Shown piece by piece: positions 10,208-19,490 of a stretch of 64,000 nucleotides of DNA (position 1 is its first letter; each line of letters opens with the position of its first letter). Position numbers and translations under genes: made by a program. The stretch is taken from positions 930,001-994,000 of the forward strand of contig OZ345364.1 in NCBI GenBank assembly GCA_977006965.1, given 5' to 3'. The notes below the pieces were generated by a model, which worked only from the letters and a program-made list of their open reading frames with translations, ran no database searches and was not told the DNA's origin. The stretch is from Phymatolithon calcareum (lineage: Eukaryota > Rhodophyta > Florideophyceae > Hapalidiales).

Positions 10208-10547
10208 ATGTCGAAGAAATGTCGACATCGAAAGTCCACAACCTGTCGAAGAAAGGACGACAGCGAAATGCGTGGCGACAGTCAAGCGCATAATACAGCC
10301 ATGTCGAAGAAATGTCGACATCGAAGTACCAGAGCCTGTCGAAGAAAGGACGAAAGCGAAACCTGTGGTGGCGTGTAAAAATCGCAGGAAGTCATGTTGA
10401 AGAAATGTCGACAGCGAAAGTCCGAACCCTGTCGAAGAAATGACGACAGCGAAATGTTCGGTGACCTCCTGAAAACACGGAGCCATGTCGAAGAAATGTC
10501 GACAGCGAAAGTCCGAGCCTGCCGAAGAACAGACGACAGCCAAAATC
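10208..10547. repeat. Paired 27-bp motif array
   Basis: Eight copies of a motif of type ctgtcgaagaaatgtcgacag (first 20 bases or so variable at a few sites) start near 10208, 10243, 10301, 10336, 10394, 10429, 10485 and 10519. They form four tandem units of about 91-93 bp with two motifs 35 bp apart. Several contain the palindrome TGTCGACA. The array lies downstream of the antisense ORF and overlaps the end of the AT-hook frame. Confidence 0.85.
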
Positions 10548-10943
10548 TCGGTGGCATCCGGTGTGAGCGCTATGCTGATTGACAGACAGTGTGAGGGCAA
10601 GACGAGAAACAAGCGAGTGTTTTATAACATGCATTACGAGCTTCATGGGAAGTTTGAGAGAGCGCCGACTTCTGCGAGAGAAATAAACAGGCGGAGGAGG
10701 TGCAGAAGACGTGGGTGTGGTAGTGGGAGACAATACTGGCTTGGATGGGCGACGACGGCGGCGAGAAGACGGCGCAACGGGCGTAGAAAGGGCTTCGGGA
10801 GGTATGCCGTTTTGTTTCCGTGGACGACCGCGGCGGCGATGAGACGGTGAAGCAAGCGTAGATGCGTCCTGCAGAGGAATGGAATTGTGTTTCCGAGGAC
10901 GACCACGGCGACGAGGGGTCATTTGATGAGGGTGAGGAGCCAG
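10392..10943 (-). pseudogene. AT-hook tail after the integrase
   Basis: The frame directly after the integrase stop (TAG at 10944-10946) remains open for about 180 codons and is in the same frame as the integrase. It contains two canonical AT-hooks, 'RRRGRPRKHN' and 'RRRGRPRKQN', and a degenerate third, 'RRRRRPSKP', separated by Pro/Ser-rich linkers. AT-hooks bind the minor groove of AT-rich DNA. The likely reading is that the ancestral integrase ended in an AT-hook targeting tail, as chromodomains do in other Ty3 elements, and that the TAG cuts it off in this copy. Readthrough or a separate start (ATG at 10922) are alternatives. The last third lies in the 27-bp motif array and is probably not functional protein. 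Confidence 0.65.
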
Positions 10944-12350
10944 CTACGGAGCAGACACTGGAGCAGGATGAGGTTGAGAAGAGTCTTCATAATCAACAGC
11001 AGGTTGGAAGTTCAACGTCCCTGTGAACGGGAAAACATAGCGGGCATGGACGTCCTCAGTTCGGGAAACGCCGTCAGCAGTAGTAGACACTGTGCAATTG
11101 TGAGAAGAGGAATCGAAACTGAGCAGCTTCCATAGGCCGGAGTTGAAACTCTGAATGCCCTGAGATTGTGCTTTGTTCGGAGGAATACGAACATAGACGG
11201 GTGATCCAATGGGAACATTGAACGGCTGGCGAGAACGGTTCAACATGGCCTCCCTTTTGGAATGGTATTTGGACAGATGCAGAGCAGCATCATCCCAAGC
11301 AGATTGGATATTGTGCCTCAGAGTGGAGACATATTCGGCAAGAGACGGGTCCTGCTGTGTAGAAGAGAGGAGAGCGCTCAAGGCCGGAGGAGCTGGTTCC
11401 CAGCCGTGCATCAAGAAAAACGGCGTATGCCCAGTAGAGGTATGGACTGTGTGACGATATGCCTGAACGACAGGGCGGAGAAACTGCGAACAAAGGTGTT
11501 CGCTACCTTTGAGATTCTTTCCGATAGCATCTTGAATAGTCCTGTTTGCGCGCTCAACAAACCCTTGAGTCTGAGAATGATGAGGCGGACCAGGAATAAA
11601 AGTCGATCTGTTGTCGGACATAAGCTGTCGAAACTGCGGAGTCCACAATTCGGGCGCTCTTTCTGCGAAAACGTGGCGGCAAGCGTATCTTTCAGAAAGA
11701 CAGTGATCCTTAAACGCACGTATAATCGTACTGCTTGTTCTGTCTCGTAATGGAACCGCAACAAGCCATTTGGTAAAATGGTTTATCATGACGAGAATCC
11801 AGCGATATCCTTCCGGGGTGCTAGTGCGAGGGCCGATGATATCCAACGACATGCGATGTGTTGGAGAGGTGGCCGGAGTGGAACTCAAAAGTCCTTGCAG
11901 ATACGACTTGGAGTTGCGACTATTGCACGGGTGACATGATGAGACGAACATAACTACATCTTTGAAGAGATGAGGCCAGTAGAAATGTCGGGAAATGTCA
12001 CGCAGAGTTCGCAAAGCGCGGCGATGGGCTGGTAGATGGAACTGTTGAAGGACGTATTCCCGAAGAGAGCGCGGAATGACAGGGCGTAAGAACGAACGAG
12101 ATCGGGGAAGATCACCTGCTTGATGGATCTTAGAGTAGGAAGCAAAGTCCATGATGCGCATCAGGATACCTTCGACGATGATGAAACGGGTGGAGAGAGT
12201 TCGTAGCTTAGTCTTATGTTGATCGCGGCAATGTTGCAGAGCACGCGCCTCCGGTGAAGAGAGTGGCGGTAGCGCTTGATTTCTGCCCAGATGCTCGTGC
12301 CACATCCGACAATAGGGATCGCGGTATTGTGCTGAGATCAGCTTTGTGAC
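10944..12350 (-). pseudogene. Ty3 integrase
   Basis: It contains an N-terminal H2C2 zinc-binding domain (two His around 'HLPAHRR', later 'CHPC'), then the RNase H-fold catalytic core. The first Asp is in 'MSLDIIGP' and the last Glu in 'GFVERANRTI'. The second acidic position, normally Asp in a '(S/T)DRG' context, reads 'FAERAPEL', i.e. Glu (codon at 11661-11663). A C-terminal GPY/F-like beta domain follows. There is no chromodomain, but an in-frame AT-hook tail follows after the stop. The domain starts in a different frame from RT; the change falls near 12340-12370 without a recognisable slippery site. This copy is probably inactive because of the Asp-to-Glu change and the frame break. Confidence 0.85.
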
Positions 12351-14635
12351 GGTGACGAGGCTGGCGTCAGTCGGAAAAGGGCTCCCCGACGATGAGGGGA
12401 TACCGATAAGATCTCGAGCGGACGCTTAAGAATCGGAGAAACGGACCTCAAAGAAACAGGATTCCGGGACAAAGAGTCGGCGACTTGATTACTGGTCCCA
12501 GGCACATGTTCGACAATAAAACGGTAGCTTGAAACCAAGAGCGACCAGCGAAGCAACTTGGGAGCTAGCGATTTCGCCGCGGAGAGCCACTGAAGGGAAG
12601 AGGCGTCAGTGCGCCAGACGAATGGGCATCCGTAAAGATACACGCGAAATTTCTTGAGGGCGAAGACGAAAGAGAAAAGTTCCTTCTCGTGAGTGCTCCA
12701 GTCAGATTCACGATCAGTGAATGTGTGACTTAGAAACTGGACAGGCTTGAGCTCGCCAGAGTCGTCATGTTGTTGCAGCACTGCGCCGACGCCAATGTCG
12801 CTGGCATCGGTAGAGAGAATGAAAGGCTTTTCCCATTGGGGAAAGGCGAGAACAGGACTGCGGGAAATGCGGTTCTGAAGTTCAGAAAAGGAAGTTGCAC
12901 GTTCAAGAGTCCAAACAAATTCCGAATTGTTCCGGCTTAAAGAAACCAAAGGTGCAGCGATGTGAGCGAAACGGGGGACGAATCGACGATAGAAATTGGC
13001 GAGCGCCACGAAGCTTTTGACAGCCTTTTCCGCTGCAGAGGGACTGTCAGCATGCTGTGGAGACGGAAAGTGCTTGACTGCTTCGACTAATGCCGGTTTG
13101 GGAAGTACCCCGTGTTGAGTAACAACGTGACCCAAGTACTTGATATTGGCTGCGCCAAACTTGCATTTGCGAAGGTTCAGCTGACACCTGAAGTAGCGCA
13201 AACGGTTGAAAATAACACGTAAATCGCCAAGATGATTCTCGAACGATGAAGAAAACACGATTATGTCATCTAAGTAGATGAGAGCGCAATGGTAATTGAG
13301 GCCGCGAAGAATGTAGTCCATGGTCTGTTGGAACACAGCCGGTGCATTTATCCATCCGAAAGGTAATCGACGCCATTGATACAGGGCGGACCGAGTGGAG
13401 AAAGCAGTCTTTTCCCTTGATGTACGGTCCAAAGGCAGTTCATGGAAGCCAGCAGCAGCGCCAAGAGTGGAGAAATACTTCATGCCGTGCAAAGAGTCCA
13501 AAATGTCATCCAAGCGAGGTACCCTATACGCGGCTTGAAGAGTGACTGCATTAAGGCGGCGGTAATCAATGCAAAATCGTATTTTTCCGTTGGGCTTGGA
13601 CACCAGAACCACAGGGAAAGACCAGTTGGAACGACTTTCCTCGATAAGACCCTGTTGCAACATGTGCTGGACTTGCTCCTCGATGTATCTATGGGCAAGG
13701 GGATGACGACGGAAAGGAGGACAGCGAATAGGTTGCGCAGGTCCAGTGTCGATTGTGACGGGAGAAATATTTCGCATAGTTTCCGGCGCGGACGGGTCAG
13801 TTGCGAAAACGTCTGCGTGGGATTGAAGCACGGCACGGAGTTGATTGCCCTGTTCAGCAGTCAGGTTGGAATCGAGAGCAGCACCGTAGTCGATAGTAGG
13901 CGAGTTTTCGTCGAAAAGGAAAGAGGCCTCGTCTGGTGCAAGCGATGCCGGTGGTAAAGACACATCCGCGGGAATTTCGGACAAGGATAAATCAGCCTGT
14001 TGCTCGGAAATACGTATAGTTCCGATAGGTACCAGGTTGAGGTCGTGAAAAGTGTGAACGACGGACAAGCGCAGTCCCTTAGGTAGCCGTGCGGGAATCG
14101 CCATCGGATTTGCAACCATTATGTGCATATTAACGCTCGATGTGTCGAACACTGCGTTAGAGACACAGATGTGGAACTGTGCCGTGGAAGTCACGTTCGG
14201 GAGAGCCAAAGCCACAGGAGAACGCGGAGGGGAGGAGAAATGTGTCACCACAAGCTGCTGTTGTCGAGGAAGAATCGTCACATCATCGAACAGAGTGAGG
14301 TACGTCTCCGGAACAGGAACAGTGACGAAGTACGCGTACTCCGGAGAAACGGAGGGGTCAGAAGAGCGGAACATCACGGACTGGTCGTGTAAGTTGATAA
14401 CGGCGCGGGTGCTGATGAGGACGTCCAAACCGAGAATAACATCGTGCGAGAGATTGTCGCAGACGATAACATCGGTTGTGACAGAAATACGATGTGTGAG
14501 CGAGAGAGGAAAACGAACAGCGCCTGTGACGGAGAGAAGAGACGGAGAGAGGGATCGAAGAGACGCAGAGATTTGTCTTTGGAACGCATTTTGTGGAACA
14601 GAGTTGTAGAGATGCAGGTGCGCTCGGCGCCAGTG
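12338..14635 (-). pseudogene. Ty3 protease C-part, RT and RNase H
   Basis: The frame opens inside the protease and gives the C-terminal flap-side motif 'DVILGLDVL'. RT follows: 'FCIDYRRLN', then motif A, motif B 'LPFGWINAP' and the catalytic box 'YLDDIIVFS' with both Asp. RNase H follows with 'LSTDASDIGVGAVL', a Glu in 'HEKELFSFVFAL' and Asp in 'WRTDASSL'. The catalytic Asp of RT motif A is replaced: the sequence reads 'STLGAAAGFHELPL' with GGC at 13460-13462, one transition from an Asp codon. An RT without this metal ligand should be dead. Frame changes separate it from the upstream half of the protease and from the integrase. Confidence 0.88.
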
Positions 14636-14819
14636 TCAACCAAGGCAGTGACAGAACCATGAACCGAGTTGAGGAGCTGGATGGATGTCGTGAAACGAGA
14701 GGTCGACTTCAGCTGAGCATAGGCGGAGACACCGCAAACAATTTGACCGGAGTCTATGGACAGTGACCATGGATCTTGGATCGGGCTGGCATGCCAGGGA
14801 GAGATGCCAGCCGAGTCTA
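14374..14819 (-). pseudogene. Ty3 aspartic protease, N-part
   Basis: Reading in the -1 frame from the gag end gives a continuous sequence with the active-site motif 'ALVDTGAERTCIS' of retropepsins. The rest of the domain, with its 'ILGLD' motif, is in the next frame (12338-14635), so a 1-nt loss inside the protease is likely; I see no slippery heptamer there. The protease would cut the Gag-Pol polyprotein. It is reached from gag through the frameshift signal at 14784-14826. Confidence 0.7.
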
Positions 14820-14826
14820 GTTTTTT
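14784..14826 (-). promoter_or_regulatory. Gag-pro -1 ribosomal frameshift signal
   Basis: On the minus strand the gag frame ends with the heptamer A AAA AAC (14820-14826) directly before its TAG stop. After 7 nt there is a perfect 9-bp hairpin: GGCTGGCAT and ATGCCAGCC (14804-14812 and 14784-14792) with an 11-nt loop. Slipping back one base at the heptamer leads into the frame that holds the protease DTGA motif. Heptamer, spacer and hairpin match the classic eukaryotic -1 layout. The alternative is a lost A in the six-A run. Confidence 0.7.
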
Positions 14827-15662
14827 GAATCGCGAGGTGAGCGAAGCCAGGACTTAGGCCAACGATTCTCGCGCAGTATCCACGTATGTGCGAGCGAAGA
14901 CCTGTGCTCCGCGTACCGAGGAAGCGGATGGAAACCGTGGTTTGCAGAGTTCGCTTCTCGCATATCCTTGGCGATGTCATCGTCCTCGATAGCACAATCG
15001 GAAATGTGATGAGAAGGACTCCCGCAGCGCAAACAGTGCGTAGCGCGCGTGGTTGTCGCGCGTCTCAGTTTCCTCGACGACTTCTCCGGGACCTCGCTGG
15101 GGTTTCGGTCGGCATACATACTTTTCAGAGTGTCCGCAGCGGAGGAAATCTTTGCGATCGACTGAATGAGGATCGGATTGTCGTTGTCCTGGCGCATCTG
15201 GTCAGACCGGAGCCGTTTCGTCGGAAGTTCTGCAGAGACAGGACGCGGACGAGCGGAGCGGAGATACGTAGTGGGGTCGTACAAATTGTAAGCTCGTGCG
15301 GTAGAGCGAGATGAGCGAGCCTCAGTCTTTGCCTGGTAGTGCCGGATGAGGGCAGATCCATGAGCGGAGGACGAGGAGGCTGGTAAAGAGTTCATCTTGC
15401 GTTCGTACGAGCGTATGGATTCAATAAGAGCGGTCAGAGTCCAGTTTGACTCACCCCAGTACAAGATTAGGCGGTCTAAATGCTCGATCAAATCCGGCTC
15501 GGATGGACGTAAGGAGTCGAGAAGTCGAGCAACGATTGCGTCCTCGACAGCACCAGAAACGTGTTTGCCAGCCGGAGTGGTACTACCGTACATCGCCTCG
15601 TGAAGAGCGTCGGATGAAATGCGAACGTGTTGGCGGCGAAGTAAGTCTTCCTCCTTGGCCAA
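14817..15662 (-). CDS. Ty3 gag, capsid C-part and zinc knuckle
   Basis: The 281-codon frame contains helical capsid-like sequence, a basic Arg/Ser-rich linker and a CCHC zinc knuckle 'CLRCGSPSHHISDC' (C-x2-C-x4-H-x4-C), the nucleic-acid-binding signature of retroviral nucleocapsid. It ends at TAG (14817-14819) just after the slippery heptamer. Its N-terminal part is in another frame (15663-16072). The change lies near 15655-15675 with no slippery site, so gag is probably disrupted by a small deletion. Confidence 0.75.
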   Translation of the reverse strand: MAKEEDLLRRQHVRISSDALHEAMYGSTTPAGKHVSGAVEDAIVARLLDSLRPSEPDLIEHLDRLILYWGESNWTLTALIESIRSYERKMNSLPASSSSAHGSALIRHYQAKTEARSSRSTARAYNLYDPTTYLRSARPRPVSAELPTKRLRSDQMRQDNDNPILIQSIAKISSAADTLKSMYADRNPSEVPEKSSRKLRRATTTRATHCLRCGSPSHHISDCAIEDDDIAKDMREANSANHGFHPLPRYAEHRSSLAHTWILRENRWPKSWLRSPRDSKN

Positions 15663-16072
15663 ATGGCGGACAAATGCTCATTGACGTCCATAGTCGGAGG
15701 TTTTACGTAGCGAGAAAGAGCGCTGGTGAGGTCAGCCGTTGGTTTGGTGTACGCGCGATCGTTGGAGAGAGCGAATTCCAAAAGACAGACAGGAGAACAA
15801 GGCGTTTGCGGACCGTCGCTTTGTTCGTGTGACGCGATGTGCTCCTCCACGACATCCTGAATAGGACGGCAGTTCCGAAGTTCGGCAGTGAGGAGACGAG
15901 CGATATCCACCGGATTGCGTACATTGAGGTCACGACAGAGGTCTGCCGCGCCCGAGATCCAGTACGATGCGTCCATATCGGGGCGATACACGAATGTGTC
16001 GTGGAGTTTCTGTTGGGCGACAATAATTTGTCGCGCCATGTAGTTTTGTTCCACAGCGTTGTTCGTCGCCAT
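15663..16072 (-). CDS. Ty3 gag, N-terminal part
   Basis: It starts at the first ATG after the primer-binding site (16070-16072; 'MATNNAVEQNYM'). About 137 residues of helical sequence follow, with the usual Gag composition and no catalytic motif. Past about 15660 this frame turns into noise while the neighbouring frame becomes gag-like, so the true gag spans both. The leader from the LTR to this ATG is about 160 nt. Confidence 0.65.
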
Positions 16073-16220
16073 GGTATGAAACAGGATGAAGCGAAACGGC
16101 GAGAATACGGTGAGGCAAGTACCGAAACGGTGCTTGCGTTGGGGACGAAGCGCGAAGCAGGAAAGTTTGCAACGAGGTGAGCGCAGAGCAAGAGCTATGC
16201 GCGAGGTTTGAAAACGAGTA

Positions 16221-16232
16221 GCAGATCCACCA
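16221..16232 (-). other. Primer-binding site
   Basis: On the minus strand TGGTGGATCTGC begins directly after the 5' LTR. TGG is the complement of a tRNA CCA end, as expected for minus-strand priming. The tRNA species was not identified. Confidence 0.75.
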
Positions 16233-16553
16233 TGTAACGTACGCGTTGGCTGTGCGTCGTTAAGTGCGTGCACGAAGGCACACTAGAGGGCACCCCGCAC
16301 AGTAAAGTTGTCTGTGCGGGTTCGTTTATCCGGAAACGTGTGCCCGTGAAGACAGTGAGTGTCTCCACTATTGTGTTGTGTGTTGGAGTGATGGGTGTTT
16401 GTTCTCCGTTGTTCCCCTCTCTTTCTCTGCTATGTGAACTTGGCGAGCTATTTCTACTAAAATCTCCCGGAGGTACTCAACGATGATTGGCTAACGAGCA
16501 GTGAAAAGATATCTCTGAGGAGCGCATCATAATGCCCACTCAAAGGCATTACA
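16233..16553 (-). repeat. 5' LTR of the Ty3 element
   Basis: Direct repeat of 7917-8237 with four mismatches. On the minus strand it precedes the primer site and gag. Confidence 0.92.
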
Positions 16554-16999
16554 AAACATTCAATTCCCCCCCGTGTGCAGGTTCCGTGCGTTCGTTCTTT
16601 GTAGGGTATGTATATGCTGATAACGAAGACATTGAACAGTCGCCCGCAGAGAAGTGCTAATATAATCCTCCTTCCGATCTATCCGAAGTGCGTAACTGCC
16701 CTTCTCGCTCGGGTCGAGAAGGCGATGCAGCAGCCGGAGTATCGATCTCCGGGAAGTACTCGTTCCGAACAGATAGCGCCGGGTTTTGAATTCCATCCGT
16801 GGGTCTCAGTGATTCCCAGAATGTCGTATCCCAGGTTTTTGCAGAGGCTCATTGTAATGTTAGAGATTCCACCGCAGTTCCATATCGCAACGTTGAGTTT
16901 CGTGGAGAAACTTAATGCTTCCCGAGTGCCTTCTCTTCCTCCTGTACGCCACACTCGGGACGTGTCCATTCGCAGCAACTGGAGGGATCCGTGCCGCAA
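16554..16999 (-). pseudogene. LINE endonuclease, upstream part
   Basis: On the minus strand 'LNVAIWNCGGIS' and, 20 residues on, 'ILGITETHGW' are the first two motifs of the apurinic-type endonuclease (Asn and Glu ligands) of LINE ORF2. A stop follows 'VTHFG', then homologous sequence continues ('SIYIPYKERTHG') up to the Ty3 target site. The rest of the domain is at 7690-7916. This is the LINE whose RT lies at 6060-7270. Confidence 0.7.
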
Positions 17000-17099
17000 G
17001 CAGTGCGTGCACTACAGGACAGGAAAATCATATAACGGAAGTAACGAAAGAAACTACAAAGGATCCTCTGCTTAAGGGACCGGGCAATATGGCTGAGAT

Positions 17100-17290
17100 A
17101 ACCGGGGATGATATTTAATAGAGCGCCATTGTGGAGAAAATCAATACTGGGTGAGTACTTTCGTATCATAGCGGTAATTGCGCAGGTTGCGCTCCAACAC
17201 ATTTTCTTATCATCGCAGATGGGCCCTGACGTGGAAGATGAGTGCAAACGACTCACAGGTGAACTTTTCAGTATGTAAATTCGAGTTAAG
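17100..17290 (+). pseudogene. LINE ORF2 C-terminal fragment
   Basis: Encodes 'FNRAPLWRKSILGEYF', then 'VALQH', then 'ECKRLTGEL', in the same order as the LINE at 35639-36769. It has stops and no RT core. Confidence 0.6.
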
Positions 17291-18429
17291 GAGAGCATGA
17301 TTGGCCAGACTACGCAAAAATTAGAATAAGGATCGAAAAACAAACTAGGAAATTCACTACATGGCCATCCCTAGCCAAACAAACTACTCACTCCTAGCCA
17401 AAACTACTACTAAGAAATCTGTGCGAGCTACTCTCTATGCTTTAGATCCTCTTCGCAAATAGCGTCTCCGTCATCGCAGGCAGTAAGGTCGATGATGATA
17501 GACTGAGCCGCTTTGTCGATGTGTTTTCGTTTCACCTCGACAAGCTTGTGGATGTTGGGCCTCCCTCATCCCTGCCAAAAGTGGCCAGTGTTTCCTCACG
17601 AGGAGAAGTGGCGGGCCCTCATTTCGGACGGCAAGTAGGGCTTCTTTTGCTTGCGGCCAAGCTTAGCCACAAGGTCAAACGGCACCAAATCATCTTGTAC
17701 AAGCTGGTGTCCAATAACTGCAACACGCGTGCCCATGCTCCTTGACAGACCAATGCCCAATCCAATTTTGGTGATTTTCTCGGGAAGTGGCCGGCAAACC
17801 ATCTTCGTTTCATCCTCACTACTTGGTGAGCATTATTGGAAAATTTTATTTTTCTGTCACGGCGTTCTTCTTTCTGCTCCTAGAATCGCCGGAAGCCCGA
17901 TCTATCTTGAAAATCAATTGCCGTGTTCGATTCTCCAGAGCAGTCAAGCTTTACAAGTTCTGAAAAGACAGAACCCGTGCTTGCATAACAACTAATGCTC
18001 ACAAGGTAACGGGTCTATCATTCACTGTAGAGTTACTTCTGAGAAATCCGTTCCCAACAGTATAAGCGGCACCATCGATAAGTCAACTGCTGTGGAAGCC
18101 TGATCGCCTGTATAAGCTAGAGGAAACTCAAACTTGACCAAAATCACCAACCTTGAACAACCTCTCTTTTGAACTAAAACTTTCCGTTCCCTCTTCGTGC
18201 TACTCATTTTTTATTGCAAGTGAAACTATGTCGACATCAACGTTCTGATCCCGGAAACTATCGCATAGGCGACACGTGACCACTACAGTTCCAGCGTTTT
18301 TTCATCTGTTTAGTTGTTTATTTGAAGGCCCTCATTAACACTCATAAGACTGCATACAACCGAGTACATGCTAGGGGCTCAGATAGAATACCAGACATAA
18401 GAATAGAGCCGCCCTAGTGAGGGTAACAC
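17291..18429. other. No gene recognised
   Basis: Short ORFs only. A minus-strand frame at 17596-17802 is free of stops for 68 codons and mixed in composition, but I cannot assign it. 18371-18400 matches a piece of the LINE tail repeat at 39298-39330. Confidence 0.35.
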
Positions 18430-18442
18430 CTGAGGAATCCTC

Positions 18443-19141
18443 ATGGCGTTGATACAACCGAGATGGGAGTATGCCATGCACCTGACGCCATGGACCCCGA
18501 GAGTCCAGACAGCTATCGCAGAAGTGGAGAAGACATTTTTCGCACAAGGTCCAATATCTAAAAACCGCTATGTCAGACTTCGCCTTCTTTGCCGAATTCA
18601 CAACGCCGAAAACAGGAGACTCGTTCTAGCACTCAGAATGCTGGAACGAGCCAGATCAAAGAAAAGGAGCCTTCTGGCCGTCCCAATGGAGGGAAGAGAT
18701 GTGCATGAACTGCAGTGGGTTAGTCGAGACATATCGGTAATGCTACAGTACGACCTATTCGAGACGGCACTGACTTTGCTCAAGCAGGGAGTTTCAGCAA
18801 AATCGATGCGGACTTTGCTCTTCAAAGACGAAGGAGACGTCCCGGAGTCCAGTAGAAAGAGAAATATTCCATACGATCTGCCGGGGTCTACCCCGGCGAT
18901 TATCAGACTCCCGAAAGCACGGTACCGCCAATTAGCGGTAAAGTGGACATTCGGTCCGTTCCCCCCAATGAGCACATCACTTCTCACAGACAAATTCGGT
19001 GATACTGTACCAATCTTCATGAGAAACCTGGAAGAATATCTCAGAAGATATCAACTGACCAAAGAGGAGATTAATATCACTGAAAAAGCTCTAGACAAGC
19101 TACTCTTCGTCACTATCATCTTTTACGACGACATGGAATAG
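18443..19141 (+). pseudogene. LINE ORF2 C-terminal domain
   Basis: A 232-codon ORF without the RT core: the copy starts at 'PRWEYAMHLTPW', a segment that lies well after the RT in other copies (compare 26290-26340). It includes the basic 'SSRKRNIPYD' patch, 'RYRQLAVKWTFGPFP' and an acidic helical end 'TEKALDKLLF'. The same order is seen at 28120-28500 and 36955-37341. This domain is shared by all LINE copies here; its role is unknown, possibly RNA binding. The frame is long but 5'-truncated. Confidence 0.7.
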
Positions 19142-19490
19142 GCAAGGCGTCAATTGAGGAAATCAGATCAGTGGACCTCAAGCTTTTCCCTCCCTTTTTC
19201 AGGAGAGGGTTTTTGCAGCTAGGGCTACGACGTTTAACCCCGGTTACAAGTATTTGAATAGATGATCGAAGCTACAAAGTAGTTGCTGAAACGCATCTCC
19301 CTTGCAGTCTCATGAGTGTTACTGCGTTTAATAAATTCCAAATTCAAAAAAAACCCTGAGGAATCCTTACCCGCATATTCGTATGACTGTGTGGCTTTAA
19401 AAAGTCCTAAGACTGAGCGGGAGCAGCTTTTCATAACTTGTTCATTCTAGTATATATCGCGTGGTCCCTAACACAGGGACTCGTCGTTCC
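19142..19490 (+). repeat. LINE 3' tail
   Basis: The 3' sequence of the preceding LINE fragment ends around 'attcgtatgactgtgtggct' (19379 on), shared with 39330-39358. Sequence from 19441 on matches 4506-4560 and 59610-59660, so two tails may be joined. Confidence 0.45.

Larger units (their letters stand above)
7917..16553 (-). mobile_element. Ty3/gypsy LTR retrotransposon with antisense ORFs
   Basis: An 8637-bp element bounded by two direct 321-bp LTRs that start TGTAA and end TTACA, and flanked by a 4-bp duplication AAAC (7913-7916, 16554-16557). The minus-strand order is 5' LTR, primer site, gag, protease, RT-RNaseH, integrase, AT-hook tail, purine tract, 3' LTR. That domain order is Ty3/gypsy. 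The LTRs differ at 4 of 321 positions by my alignment, so the insertion is fairly recent. Coding is nevertheless broken in several places (gag, protease, RT/integrase boundary), and two catalytic aspartates are replaced. Between integrase and 3' LTR lie two plus-strand ORFs, one with a histone H3-like tail. The element sits in a LINE endonuclease gene. Confidence 0.92.

Noticed and set aside
10208-10547. CRISPR-like array
   Set aside because: Repeats are imperfect, closely paired and lie in a eukaryotic retrotransposon. There are no unique equal-length spacers.
9533-10612. Long minus-strand ORF of 359 codons
   Set aside because: It is the shadow of the plus-strand peptidase-like ORF and of the 27-bp motif array. 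Its residues have no domain logic and it has no homologous frame in the gag-pol order.
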